Source: Panorpa germanica | Taxonomy: Eukaryota > Arthropoda > Insecta > Mecoptera > Panorpidae | Direction: 5' to 3' | DNA length: 64,000 nt | Assembly: GCA_963678705.1 (NCBI GenBank) | Contig: OY783204.1 | Coordinates: forward strand, 8,129,834-8,193,833 | In this document: positions 34,741 through 45,259 of the stretch, piece by piece | Layout: each line of letters begins with the position of its first letter | Position numbering within the stretch: the first letter of the stretch is position 1 | Translations under genes and position numbers: made by a program | The notes under the pieces: generated by a model | Told to the model about the DNA's origin: nothing | Databases searched by the model: none | What the model saw: only the letters and a program-made list of their open reading frames with translations

Positions 34741-35310
34741 ACCTCGCCTTCGACTTCAGAGAATGACACGCTTAAATTACATAAATCAAAAACCAGATAT
34801 TTACAACGAAAATACTTCCGATGAGCATTATGAATATTTTGAGTCAAAACCGGAAGTTGAACACGAAAATACACCTGAAGATTATTATCAATATTATGAA
34901 CAAAACCATGAAAACGAAAACCAGGATTTTCAAGACACACCAATTATTATTTTTAAAATGAATATATAACAAGATTTAGAAAAGGAGGAACACGGTCAAC
35001 AAGATATATTTTATATATATATATTCTCGAATCTCGTTTATATATATTCTCGAATACAAAGCTAAATTACTAATTGACACAGGGTCCTCCAGAACTATCA
35101 TTAACCTACAATGACATTATAAGGATTTATAAAACAAATATGCTTCGCATATCTAGATGATATATTTGCTGATGATGCTGAATAATCGACCCCCTGAGAA
35201 GTCTATTATGCGATTAACAGTACGGAAACTCTTTGCTGAAGCTAAGGCAAATCAGAATGATACTATTAAAGTCACTCAATCTCTCGCTCAATCCCACTCC
35301 CACCAACTGG
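34741..35310 (+). pseudogene. Second gypsy gag-tail, protease and RT scraps
   Basis: A Tyr/Glu-rich tail (DEHYEYFESKPEVEHENTPE, about 34820-34885) resembles a gypsy gag C-terminus. It is followed after a break and a short ATATATAT stretch by a protease start, AKLLIDTGSSRTIIN (about 35060-35104). Some 25 bases later an RT scrap with CFAYLDDIF (about 35140-35172) appears, so protease and RT palm have been fused by deletion. The gypsy-3 LTR begins at 35311. Confidence 0.65.
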
Positions 35311-35735
35311 TGTGACCAGGCAGTTAATTTCTTATGTATAACATCAACATATAATCATAAATACCCAGACGAGTCTAATATTACTCGAATGTCATAATTT
35401 AATCACAAGATAAGACTAATATTACTCGCATATTTTAATCAACTAGAGATAAAACTAATAATATTCATATTGACAACAACAAGTTGTATCACCTGCATAG
35501 TAACCATTTGCTTATAGGCCATCAAATGACAAATAATGCTATATAAATGCATGGTCACATTACTCAGGAGCTCAGTCTCAATATAATAATCAACGCAGTA
35601 GTTGTGTTGTTCAACTATACCGAACACACAGCTAATTAGTTTAGCTTTAAAGCTTACGTGTATTATTACAAGTGCAAATAAAAGTTCAATGTTTAAATTA
35701 CTACTTGTCTTTTTTCTTGTATTAATCTTCCCCCA
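35311..35735 (+). repeat. 5' LTR of gypsy-3
   Basis: It begins TGTGACCAGG and ends near TCTTCCCCCA, about 10 bases before the primer site. It contains a TATA-like ATGCTATATAAATG (about 35537) followed by CTCAGTCTCAATA, and an AATAAAAG signal near 35676, as expected for U3/R/U5. No 3' partner LTR is found after the integrase, so the right end of gypsy-3 is lost. Confidence 0.7.
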
Positions 35736-35745
35736 AAAGATTAAT

Positions 35746-35762
35746 TGGCGCAGTCGGTAAGA
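35746..35762 (+). promoter_or_regulatory. Primer-binding site of gypsy-3
   Basis: TGGCGCAGTCGGTAAGA lies directly after the LTR, the primer-site class of the 17.6/297 group of insect gypsy elements. Confidence 0.85.
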
Positions 35763-36049
35763 TTGTGCAACGTCTACGGAAGGAAGGAAACCCTACACCA
35801 TCAAGACGGAAGAAAACGAACTTCGCAACACACAATCCACAACTCAACGGATCGAACTGGAAACTCTTCTACAATACATTGACGCTCCTCATAGATCACC
35901 AGACGCAGCCCACTATAGAGGCACAGAATCAACGCAAGCTGTATCCCGCTATAGAGGAACACTATAACCAAGAAAAACAATGAAAATTATAATCGCCGCA
36001 ATACTACTACTCACAGGACTATAACACTCGAAGCAAAGCCAAAGCCAAA

Positions 36050-36667
36050 ATGCCGGTAGATTCAGCTTCAGCATCTACAACTTCTACTAGTTTACCTCCT
36101 TTTAACGAAATTATTAGATTCATTAAAGAATATGACGGTAATGAATTATACCTTAGTAAATTTATAAGAGATTTAACCTTTGCTAAAGAAGCTTGTGGAA
36201 AAGATGAAACTCTCGCGAAACGCGTCTTAAATTATTCTATTACCCAACTAGTAGGGAAAGCAGCACAAGTTACTACCTATTTGACATTCAATACGTTTGA
36301 AGAATTAACAACTCATTTAGTTGATTCCTTCGGTAGACGCAAAAACCTCGCGGAACTAGAAAACGATTTATCAAACATGAAACAAGCCAAAGGCGAAACA
36401 ATTGCGGAATTTTATAACAAATTACAGGAAACAATGTTTTCTTTAATTGGTGCAGTTACTCGCGATTCTCCAGCCGCATTAGTTGAAATAAAAATTGAAA
36501 GTATTAAGAATTATGCATTCAACAGATTTCATTATAGTATCAATGATAGAATTGCTACCATGATAAGATCAGCTAAGCCCAAAACATTAGAGGAAGCATA
36601 CTCAATTGCAATTAACGAAGAAAGAGCTCTGATAATGACAGGTTTACTATCTTATAATAAAAAATAG
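36050..36667 (+). CDS. Gypsy-3 gag, capsid part, 205 aa
   Basis: An open frame from ATG 36050 to TAG 36665 encodes a gypsy-type Gag, which forms the virus-like particle. It has a Ser/Thr-rich start and a helical capsid core (FNEIIRFIKEYDGNE, LYLSKFIRDLTFAKEACG, EFYNKLQETMFSLIGAV, KPKTLEEAYSIAINEER). The nucleocapsid zinc knuckle (C-x2-C-x4-H-x4-C) lies just after the stop at about 36670-36710 in the same frame. The TAG is therefore either a nonsense mutation or a readthrough-type stop, and the former is more likely given the further stops at about 36748 and 36789. Confidence 0.82.
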   Translation: MPVDSASASTTSTSLPPFNEIIRFIKEYDGNELYLSKFIRDLTFAKEACGKDETLAKRVLNYSITQLVGKAAQVTTYLTFNTFEELTTHLVDSFGRRKNLAELENDLSNMKQAKGETIAEFYNKLQETMFSLIGAVTRDSPAALVEIKIESIKNYAFNRFHYSINDRIATMIRSAKPKTLEEAYSIAINEERALIMTGLLSYNKK

Positions 36668-37106
36668 TGCACATACTGCAAATCTAAAACTCACGATACT
36701 AATTCTTGTTACAAACTTAGAAACATACCACATAATTCTAACACTTAAAAAGAAGTTAAAACAGTTTCAACCAGTCCAAATAAATCCTGAAAGTATTGCA
36801 AAAAACCTGGTCCTCTACTTAATGAATGTTTTAAATTAAAAAGGAACAAGAAAATAAAAGCGCTGAATCACGTGAGAATTTAAACTTCTCCAGACCTCAG
36901 GGAAACTCTGCCAATTCTCAGGTCTCATTCTCACAGGCAGATTACACTTATTGGGATTAAAAAATACCTCCAACATATCAACTTATATCCCTTATGTCAC
37001 TTTAGATACAATAAATTTCGGAAAACCACATTTAGATCTATTAATTGATAGTGGTGCGGATATTAGTTTAATTAAATTAAAAAGCATAGACAAAAGAACT
37101 TATATA
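36668..37106 (+). pseudogene. Gypsy-3 nucleocapsid and protease start
   Basis: This contains the zinc knuckle CTYCKSKTHDTNSC (36668-36709), a second Cys-rich remnant (CKKPGPLLNEC, about 36795-36828) and, after frame breaks, a retropepsin start with LLIDSGADISLIK (about 37035-37077). The protease is interrupted at 37106 by an R2-clade insertion, resumes at 38418, and is interrupted again by a LINE at 38599. Confidence 0.78.
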
Positions 37107-38417
37107 CAGTAAGACAGTAAGCCAAGTGCATTAGACACAGCTGCCGTAACGGAGCTATATAAGAACTTATGGGGTACGCCTGGCACAACAAGTTACAATT
37201 TCCGCAATAAACACACATAACACACATTATTAAGCTGCAGGAAATAGTTCCTATAGACCCCGATGGGGTTCGGTATACCATTAGCAATTTAAGAAAGAAT
37301 TCTGCTCCCGGGCCAGATGGGCTTAAAAAGGAGAACATAGAAAAGGTTGAAGGCATTGCTGTAGTATTGGCAAAAATTTATAATGCGATGATACTTCTTC
37401 GGATTTATCCAAAAGTTTGGCTTAATAACCGAACAATACTGCTACCCAAAAAGGGTACAGACACAACTCAGGCAACAAACTGGAGGCTGATCACTATCGC
37501 GCCTCTACTAGCAAAAATTTTTTCAATACAAGTTCACGATATGTTAAAATATCAGGTTTGATTAAATGCTAAACAGCGTGGCTTCTTCACGACTGAAAAT
37601 GGGATGATGAATAACATAACAATATTCGAGGAAACGTGTCGAGAAGCTAAAAGATCAAAAGGCGCGGTGGTATCTATACTTGACATATCGAAAGCTTTTG
37701 ATAGTATACCACATAGAGCGATTATCAACGGTCTGAAACGTCAAGGCGTACCAGACCTGATAATTGAAGCCATTACAAATATGTACACTGGCGCGTGCAC
37801 CGACATTAATCTAGGTAATACACAAATATCAATGCAAATACTAAAGGGCGTCAAGCAGGGTGACCCGCTATCGCCACTATTATTCAATATCGTGTTAGAT
37901 ACCCTCATTGACGATATGGAAGTCAAAAGAGGTTACGAGCTGTATGGTAAGCGGGTGAAAGTGTTAGCGTTCGCTGACGATCTGATTCTGGTAGGCGAAG
38001 ACAGGAAGGACGCTCAGCATCAATATAATATCGCATGTACCACGTTAAAACAACTTGGGTTAAAAATAGCAATCCACAAGTCAATGGCATTCGAGTTAAG
38101 AATATTGCCAAATAAAACGTATGGTGTGGAGATCCACGCATACAGGATGTAAATGAAGGCACAACACTGCCATTCAATAATTGTACACAACCTTTTAAAT
38201 ACCTTGGTGTACATTTCACGCCGTGGCTGGGTTTGAAAGCAGAAAATAATACAAGTGAGCTTGTAGACTGCTTAAGGAGATTATCTACATCTAAACTTAC
38301 TGCTCTGCAGAAGTTATCTCTATTAAAATCACACATACTCAGCAAATACAACTTTAGTATGACGTTATGCCCACCGTCACTAGTTGGTATTAGACAGATA
38401 AAAGCATAGCATAGAAC
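37107..38417 (+). mobile_element. R2-clade non-LTR fragment inserted in gypsy-3
   Basis: RT fragment with the finger/palm blocks in order: NSAPGPDGLKKENI (about 37300), TNWRLITIAPLLAKIF (about 37478), a stop at about 37559, VVSILDISKAFDSIPH (about 37670), KGVKQGDPLSPLLFN (about 37845) and catalytic FADDLILVGE (about 37970). A frame change near 38130 is followed by FKYLGVHFTPWLGL (about 38196). It ends near 38417 before the zinc finger and endonuclease. It is flanked by a 28-bp duplication with one mismatch (37079-37106 and 38418-38445). It belongs to the same broad family as 7-1503. Confidence 0.85.
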
Positions 38418-38598
38418 AAAAAGCATACACAAAAGAACTTATATAAACAAAGGTATTATTTTAAACCTAAATGGAATAGGCTCTATTAAAACTTCTACCC
38501 TAGGATGTATACATGTTATACTCCAACTAGGTAAATACACGACAAAACAAATCTTTCATGCAATCCCCGATGATACAAATGTACCATACGATGGATTA
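38418..38598 (+). pseudogene. Gypsy-3 protease, middle piece
   Basis: About 60 codons between the R2-clade insertion and the LINE continue the retropepsin (INKGIILNLNG, GCIHVILQLG, IFHAIPDDTNVPYDG). The next residues of the same fold are on the far side of the LINE at 44343, where GMDFLNKYKFVAKD follows. The flanking order confirms two successive insertions in one gene. Confidence 0.82.
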
Positions 38599-38783
38599 TT
38601 TTTTTTTTTTTATTTATTTAGGCTTTGGCTTATTCAGCCTTCTTGCCATTGCTTTTATTTGTAAAATTATATAAAAATTTACATATAAATTATAATTGTT
38701 CTAATAAATACAAAACAAATTGATTCTTTTAAAAAATTAAACTTAAAATTAAATACATACTAAATAAAATATTTTAACTTAAA

Positions 38784-41700
38784 TTACACTTCTATATTAT
38801 TTTCTATCACAAAGTTTGTTAATATTTCCGCCGTTGCTTCACTTGTCATTAAACAGGACATATTGACTGGGAACTGTGTTACATTACATAAATCATTTAA
38901 AAGTCTATCAATTTTTGATGTTAAAAGATGACACCCTAGAATTATATGGTCCAAAGACCCTTCTTCTCCACATCTACAATTTGGTGTGTCTTTTATATTT
39001 ATTTTGTAAAGATGAGCTGGACATCTAGAATGCCCAGATTTCATTCGACAATTTGTTGAAATATATCTCCGTGAATGATTTTTATTAAACCATGTGGTTG
39101 TTGGAATTTTTTGATTCGCTGCAAAAAAAAATTTTCCAGTACTTTGACTTTTCTCATTATATATATTCTGCCATTCTGCCATACAATTTTCTTTAATTAT
39201 TTTTTTGGAATCATTTATTGACCAATTTATTTCGATTATTTCCCCATCTACACAAGCTTCTTTGGCCAGTTTGTCAGCCATTTCGTTTCCTTTTATGCCT
39301 ACATGTCCAGGAATCCAAATAAGTTTAACATTGATATCATTTTTTTCCATTTTTAAAAGATATTCTTTAATTGAACATATTTTGTTATTATTATTGTTTT
39401 TGAATTTATTGTTATTTAAAGATACACAAACACTACGAGAATCTGTGAAGATTAATATATTTTTATTGTCAGTTTTTTGTATTATTTCTAGTAATTTCAT
39501 AATTGCTGTTATTTCTGTATTATAAGAATTTGTGATGTTGTTAAGTTTGTATTTGTACTGTTGATCTGTATTATAATTGAAAATGCCAATTCCTCCAGTC
39601 CTAGAGTTTTTTTCGAATGAACCATCGGTAAACCATATACTCCAGTTTATATCATCTTTTGTTATATATTCCATATATTTTTGATAAGTTATTTCCTTAC
39701 TGTCATTCTTCTTGAACAAATTTATTTCTGTATGTATTGTTGTCATGCTTATTTCTAATGGAAATTTGAAAAAAGGTATAATGTTGTGTACCTCTAAGTT
39801 CAAGTTATTATATCTATCAAAACTAGTTAAAAGTGCCGGTTTTTTATGAGTTGTCCAATATGGTTTATTATAAAGAACATATAGTTTAGATAATCTTGTA
39901 TTTAAGGGGCCACATGAGTTATGTCTGTTTTTACAAAAGAAACTGTCTGATATTTGTTGTATTCTGATATTTACCGGAGGAATATTAGTTTGATAGTTGA
40001 GGATTTGGATTGGTGTTGAAACCATTGCACCTAATATTATTCTTAAACATTTGTTTTGTATAATTTCAATTTTTTTTAATCTTGAGTTATTTGCGGTGCA
40101 GATCATAGTACTAGAATAGTCAATATGCGGTCTAACAATAGCTTTATATATTTTTATTAAGGTTGTTGGGTGTGCGCCCCATTTGTATCCTGCTATACAT
40201 CGCATCAAATTTAAGCCTTTTTGACATTTGTTAATAATATGTGCAATTTCTTTCGCCCAAGTGCTTTTCGTATCAAAGAATATACCCAGAAATTTGGTAT
40301 TTGAAGTAACAGTTATATTTTTATTTCTGATGGTTATTTTTGGACTGCAGTTTATTCTATGCCTTGTAAATATAACTATTTTACTTTTTTCTGACGATAT
40401 ATTTAATTTGATTTCCTTTAATAAAATATCTAGTTTTCTTAATTTCGATTGTAATCTGTTTTGAGCTATATCTTGTGTATGACCCATACTATAAATAACC
40501 ATGTCATCTGCATACATCAGTACTGTTGTGTTGTTATCTGATAATGTTGTTAACTTTTCTGTGTATATGTTGAATAATAAGGGAGATAATATTGAGCCTT
40601 GTGGAATTCCGTGATTACATAGTATAGGACCAGTTAACTTATTATTGTATCTAACTGTTATTTCTCTATTTTGGAAGTAGTTTATAATCCAGTTGGATAT
40701 TTTGGAAGATATACCTATGTTTTCTACTTTTTCTTTTAATATTTTTAGATTAACATTGTCATAAGCAGCTTCAATGTCAATGAAAGCAGCTATCATATAA
40801 TGATTTTTACTGTATGTTCTTTGAATATCGATATTCAATATGTTTAAGTTATGCTGTGTACTTCTTGTTTTTCTAAACGCAAATTGTAACTCAGGTAATC
40901 TTTTATGATGTTCGAGATACCACTCCAGTCTGTTTTTGATGATGGATTCCATAGTTTTGCCCATACATGATAGTAAAGTAATTGGTCTGAATGATTCTTC
41001 TTTGTTTGGATCTTTTCCTGTTTTTAATATAGGAACAACGATATGTTTTTTCCAGTCTAATGGTATATCAGCAGTGTTTAATGACAGATTGTATATTTGT
41101 GTAAGATGATTTATTGCATTGTCAGGTAAGTTTTGTATCATTTTGTAATTTATTCTATCAAATCCTGTGCTACTGTTTTTATTGTGATTTAACGCGAATT
41201 TTACTTCATTTTTATTTATGTTATTATCTAGAAAATTATCTTTTACGATGGTGGTGGTAGTAATATTTAAATTGTTGTTCTGTGGAAATTTTTTTTTAAT
41301 GAATTCTTCTATTAAACTTTCATTATCACTTATCCTTTTAGTACTATAGCTTTTATTGTTAATTTTTCTTATATTGTTCCAGACAATGTTGGTTGTTGTG
41401 TTTGGGTTTAAATTCTCGCAGAAATTTTGCCATTCTATTTTTTTTCTGGCTCTAAAATATCGTCTGGTTTTAGCTTGATGTTTTTTATAATTTAAATAAT
41501 TCGCCATTGTCATGTTTTTATTAAAAATAGTTAGTGCTAATTTTCTTTGAGCTATCATTTTATTGCACTCAGTGTCCCACCAAGACGGTTTTATTTTATT
41601 AGGAGTTATATTATACAATCTGGTAGATGGGATATGTATGTCTGCCGAATTATTAATAACATCTCTAAATTGGTTGTATTTGTTTTCAACATCTTGGGGA

Positions 41701-42512
41701 TTACTTGTGATTCCATTTGTGCTAAGGTTTGAAATTCTGCTTTCTATTTCAAGGCTATATTTCTCCCAATCTGCTTTTCGGAAATTTCTCCTCGTTAAAT
41801 ATTCAGATGTACGGTAACGGTCTTTATTATAGTCATTCAAACAGAAAAAAATTGGGTAGTGATCACTACCTAAGCTATCTGCAAGAACTTGCCACGAAGT
41901 AATTTGTTGTGTTAAAGTCATTGATACCAATGTGAGATCCAATATACTGTCCCTTGTACTGAGATTGCTTACTCTAGTTGGTTTATCATCGTTGATAATA
42001 TTTAGATTTTCGTTTTCTATGAAATCTAACAATTCGTTACCTTCATACTGACTACCTGGACAATTTATATCCCAAGCAAGATTAGTCGCGTTAAAATCTC
42101 CAGCAAGTATAACAGGAACATCTATTTGTTGTTTTATCTGTGACCAATTAGAATTAGATAGTTTATGATTCGGTTTAGCATAGATTGATAAAATACATAT
42201 TACATCAGTTTCGTTATGTGTTAAAATTATTCCAACTATTTCGACCGAATTAAATGGGTTATTTAGCATTACTCTTTTATATTTTATAGATTTATGAATC
42301 AAGATAGCAACACCCCCGTGGGGATTATAGTTTGTATTCTGTATCCTATCTTCTCTTTCAATAAAATAACCTTTGATGTTGAAATTGATATTTTTTGTTA
42401 AAAACGTTTCTGATAGTATGCATATATGTATGTTATGCTTCTGTAACATATGTTGTAGTTCCTCTTTAATATATCTGACTCCTCTGCAATTCCATTGAAT
42501 AAAATTTATCAT
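38784..42512 (-). CDS. LINE ORF2: endonuclease, reverse transcriptase, RNase H, 1242 aa
   Basis: The enzyme nicks target DNA and copies the LINE RNA into it. Approximate residues: APE-type endonuclease 1-225 with WNCRG, SET, YAKP, GDFNA and SDHYP. RT about 440-730 with FRPITLLS (about 507), FIDIEAAYD, GIPQGSILSPLLFN and the catalytic YADD (about 668). RNase H about 960-1090 with TDGSF, the Glu in YNTEITAI, TDSRS and the GHVG-x-N-E-x-A-D block. C-terminal Cys/His motif about 1160-1195 (CRMKSGHSRC, CRCGEEG, HIILGC). All catalytic residues that I can place are present. Some 205 bp separate it from ORF1, so it is probably translated by reinitiation. Confidence 0.95.
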   Translation of the reverse strand: MINFIQWNCRGVRYIKEELQHMLQKHNIHICILSETFLTKNINFNIKGYFIEREDRIQNTNYNPHGGVAILIHKSIKYKRVMLNNPFNSVEIVGIILTHNETDVICILSIYAKPNHKLSNSNWSQIKQQIDVPVILAGDFNATNLAWDINCPGSQYEGNELLDFIENENLNIINDDKPTRVSNLSTRDSILDLTLVSMTLTQQITSWQVLADSLGSDHYPIFFCLNDYNKDRYRTSEYLTRRNFRKADWEKYSLEIESRISNLSTNGITSNPQDVENKYNQFRDVINNSADIHIPSTRLYNITPNKIKPSWWDTECNKMIAQRKLALTIFNKNMTMANYLNYKKHQAKTRRYFRARKKIEWQNFCENLNPNTTTNIVWNNIRKINNKSYSTKRISDNESLIEEFIKKKFPQNNNLNITTTTIVKDNFLDNNINKNEVKFALNHNKNSSTGFDRINYKMIQNLPDNAINHLTQIYNLSLNTADIPLDWKKHIVVPILKTGKDPNKEESFRPITLLSCMGKTMESIIKNRLEWYLEHHKRLPELQFAFRKTRSTQHNLNILNIDIQRTYSKNHYMIAAFIDIEAAYDNVNLKILKEKVENIGISSKISNWIINYFQNREITVRYNNKLTGPILCNHGIPQGSILSPLLFNIYTEKLTTLSDNNTTVLMYADDMVIYSMGHTQDIAQNRLQSKLRKLDILLKEIKLNISSEKSKIVIFTRHRINCSPKITIRNKNITVTSNTKFLGIFFDTKSTWAKEIAHIINKCQKGLNLMRCIAGYKWGAHPTTLIKIYKAIVRPHIDYSSTMICTANNSRLKKIEIIQNKCLRIILGAMVSTPIQILNYQTNIPPVNIRIQQISDSFFCKNRHNSCGPLNTRLSKLYVLYNKPYWTTHKKPALLTSFDRYNNLNLEVHNIIPFFKFPLEISMTTIHTEINLFKKNDSKEITYQKYMEYITKDDINWSIWFTDGSFEKNSRTGGIGIFNYNTDQQYKYKLNNITNSYNTEITAIMKLLEIIQKTDNKNILIFTDSRSVCVSLNNNKFKNNNNNKICSIKEYLLKMEKNDINVKLIWIPGHVGIKGNEMADKLAKEACVDGEIIEINWSINDSKKIIKENCMAEWQNIYNEKSQSTGKFFFAANQKIPTTTWFNKNHSRRYISTNCRMKSGHSRCPAHLYKINIKDTPNCRCGEEGSLDHIILGCHLLTSKIDRLLNDLCNVTQFPVNMSCLMTSEATAEILTNFVIENNIEV

Positions 42513-42717
42513 TTTAACTGTTTTAATTAATTATTGATTTTTATATCTGTCCTTGGTCTTGTTGTTAGATTTATTTATATATTTTATTTTATTTTATTTT
42601 CTCTCCGTTTATATAATTATTGTTGATTTAATATTTTAGTAAATTTATTAAACGATTAGGTTTAGTGATGTGAATAGATTTTTAAAAAATAAACTTAATT
42701 TATATATCGATGTTTTC

Positions 42718-44145
42718 TTACGAGTTTGACCATTGTACACTAGATATTTGTTTCTTGTAGCTTCTAAGGGATTGGGATGTAATATTTGGGTCTTTGTTTG
42801 TATTTTTAATTTTGTCATCATTATTTTTATTATATATTGATGTATAGCAGGTATCATTATCATTGTTTTCCATTGTAATATCAGGTGTCTCTTGGTTGAT
42901 TTGCTTTCTGTTTTTTCCTTGATTAGTTATCTTAAGGTATGTGTCGCTTTCTTCATTGTTAGGTTTCTTTTCTTCTCTTCTTCTTTTTGGAATTGGTTCT
43001 TTAGTGGATGTCGTAGGTTGTGGTTGACTGTAAGATCTTTGTAACGAGTTACCTGTATTTGATTTATTCACTCTGGTATTAGTTCTTCTGGTTAAAGGGT
43101 TTGGTTTGTATGTTGGAATTATGTTGATACTATTGTACTTATTAGTGATATTGGGAAAAGTCTCATTGTAGTTTAGAGCTTCAAAAGAGTTTTGAGTTCT
43201 TACTGAGTATAAATAATCTGTATTTTTTTCTGTTAATTCTAATTTTGCTTCATAAAAACTGAGATTGTGTTGGGCCATGAGATCTTTTATCTTGATTTGT
43301 CTTTTTTTTTCAGGACATTCATTGTCTGTAGCCTCGTGGTTAAGTTTACAATTTATGCATGTCGGATTAGGAGATGTGCATGCAGTACGTAAATGATCTT
43401 CACTTCCGCAGAATTTACATTTTGCTACTTTTGCTCTACATTTTGTGGCTGCATGTCCAAATTTAAAACAATTATAACATTGTATCGTCTGTTGTACAAA
43501 TGGTTCACATGCTCGTCTCACTCTCCACATGTAAACATAAGCAGGAATAGCAAGTCCTTCAAAGAATAATTTCACTGTTGTACTGGGTTCATATTTAATA
43601 GCTCCGTCAACTCTTAGTTTTCGATTTAACCTTTGCACTCTCGTTACTTTAAAAGGTGGACACTCTATATTATTTAAAATTGTATCTTCCGAATATTCAA
43701 TATCAACACCTTTTATAATAGCAACTTTTGTGCACCAGTAAAATGGGATAAACGCTTCATACCCATTGTTTTTCAGCAATGTTGATTTGGTAATTTCGTT
43801 AGCTAGTACTGCATTAGCACATTGAACGATTACTCTATTTCTTCCCACTTTTTTAATTTCTATTATATTAGATTTATTGCTAATTTTACATATTATTTCT
43901 GCTAATTTAAGAGAACTAAAAAATGTATTTCCATCACTATTATTTTTAACTATCATTACTTTATACGAGTCATATTTTGTTTCTGTGTTGTATAAATTAT
44001 TAAATATTTTTTTAACATTGTCACTATTGTTATTTAAGTTTTCTGTTATATCACTGGATGTTTTATCTGTAGGAATTGATTTGTTAGTCACAGAGTTGTT
44101 TTTATTGATCGGATTTTTATCGGGAGGTTCAACCTCCATATCCAT
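42718..44145 (-). CDS. LINE ORF1: nucleic-acid-binding protein with three zinc knuckles, 475 aa
   Basis: Gag-like RNA-binding partner of ORF2. It has an Asn/Ser/Lys-rich N-terminus (about 1-50), an RRM-like or PRE-type core (about 55-215), then three consecutive CCHC knuckles at about 225-285 (CYNCFKFGHAATKC, CKFCGSEDHLRTAC, CINCKLNHEATDNEC). A basic and Asn-rich tail follows with PKRRREEKKP near 385. This is the normal arrangement for ORF1 of I and Jockey group LINEs. The start ATG at 44145 is about 200 bp from the 5' junction. Confidence 0.92.
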   Translation of the reverse strand: MDMEVEPPDKNPINKNNSVTNKSIPTDKTSSDITENLNNNSDNVKKIFNNLYNTETKYDSYKVMIVKNNSDGNTFFSSLKLAEIICKISNKSNIIEIKKVGRNRVIVQCANAVLANEITKSTLLKNNGYEAFIPFYWCTKVAIIKGVDIEYSEDTILNNIECPPFKVTRVQRLNRKLRVDGAIKYEPSTTVKLFFEGLAIPAYVYMWRVRRACEPFVQQTIQCYNCFKFGHAATKCRAKVAKCKFCGSEDHLRTACTSPNPTCINCKLNHEATDNECPEKKRQIKIKDLMAQHNLSFYEAKLELTEKNTDYLYSVRTQNSFEALNYNETFPNITNKYNSINIIPTYKPNPLTRRTNTRVNKSNTGNSLQRSYSQPQPTTSTKEPIPKRRREEKKPNNEESDTYLKITNQGKNRKQINQETPDITMENNDNDTCYTSIYNKNNDDKIKNTNKDPNITSQSLRSYKKQISSVQWSNS

Positions 44146-44342
44146 ATTGTTAATTAACCAGTGATAATTAAATAGAAGTTACTTCACTTCTAATTAATAA
44201 CACTTAATAATAATATAAATTATAATTTAAAAAAAAAAAAAAATCACTAAAAAAAATATTATAATTTGCAAAAAAACTATTTATTTTATTGTTTTGTTTA
44301 TTGTAAATACGTGCGCTCACCAAGAAGACTCGATGTAAACTG

Positions 44343-45259
44343 ATACGATGGATTACTTGGTATGGATTTCCTTAACAAATACAAATTTGTTGCCAAAGAC
44401 AAATGCCTTGTTAAATTTCAAAGACAATAAAATATTATTATATGGTTCTGAATACAAAACAAATAAAAATGAACCAAATATTGATAAATATCAATTCCTA
44501 AATAATTCAATTCCAAATAAAAAAGGTTCCAATGATGAACGTAATATTTCTAATAAAGTAGGGTATCACCTAATTTTCCAAATAAAAAAAGTTCTAATGA
44601 ACAAAATATTTCTAATCAATTGAATTCCAATAAAGTAGGGTATCCCCCTAGCTTTCCAAATAAAAAAGTTCTAATAAAGAACAAGTAGAAGAAAATATTT
44701 CAAATCCAATTAAATATATGGATAAAAATAATTCTAATCCAAATAGCATGCAAAGAGTAAATTCAAGGACAGAAACTATAATCAAAATACATATTCTAAA
44801 CCCAGAAATTGGTGAAGGTATCATACCTTACACTGAAATATCTAAAGATATATTTTTATGCAAGTCAATAGTCAAAATAAACAATAAATCTGAAGCCATA
44901 ACAAGCATAACAATAACAAGCATAAGCAACAACAATAAATCAGCCAGTAGAAAGGAAATTATTTCAAAAAATATTAGAACCTCCCATTTAAATAAAGAGG
45001 AAAAATACTCATTAATCTCATTATGTCAAGAATTTAATCAAGTATTTTATCTTGAAGGTGACATTTTAAGTCAAACAAACACTATAGCACATCACATAAG
45101 AACTAATGATCATTCCCTATTTACACAAAAACATATAGATATCCAGAAGCACACAAGAGTGAAGTAGACTCACAAATTACGCGTATTGAGTAGACACTCA
45201 ATGTCAAAAGTCCAAGTTCCAGACTAGCTAGATGGAAACTAAAATTACTAGATTATGAC
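44343..45259 (+). pseudogene. Gypsy-3 protease end and RT linker; RT deleted
   Basis: After the LINE the frame gives GMDFLNKYKFVAKD (protease C-terminus, about 44360-44402), then a degenerate repetitive Asn/Lys-rich stretch with two similar FPNKK units (about 44507-44670). An open frame at 44718-45167 ends in the pre-RT block SHLNKEEKYSLISLCQEF (about 44980-45033). At about 45165-45200 the text jumps to the end of RNase H (SRLARWKLKLLDYDMEIKY, about 45215-45270). Reverse transcriptase and nearly all of RNase H are missing, so this copy could not have moved by itself after the deletion. Confidence 0.8.

Larger units (their letters stand above)
38599..44342 (-). mobile_element. Full-length I-like LINE with two open ORFs
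   Basis: 5744 bp flanked by a perfect 13-bp duplication ATACGATGGATTA (38586-38598 and 44343-44355). On the minus strand the order is 5' UTR of about 200 bp, ORF1 (44145-42718), a 205-bp spacer, ORF2 (42512-38784), a 3' UTR and a short A-rich tail (T-run at 38599-38611 on plus). The enzyme order is APE endonuclease, RT, RNase H, which fits the I group of clades (I, Nimb and relatives). No stop or frameshift is visible in either ORF. The 3' end carries GGCAAGAAGGCTGAATAAGC followed by CAAAGCC, shared with the SINE at 24919-25260. Confidence 0.95.

Noticed and set aside
39205-39525. Plus-strand ORFs across the LINE (39205, 40228, 41547, 43877)
   Set aside because: All are antisense to the intact LINE ORFs and have no motif.
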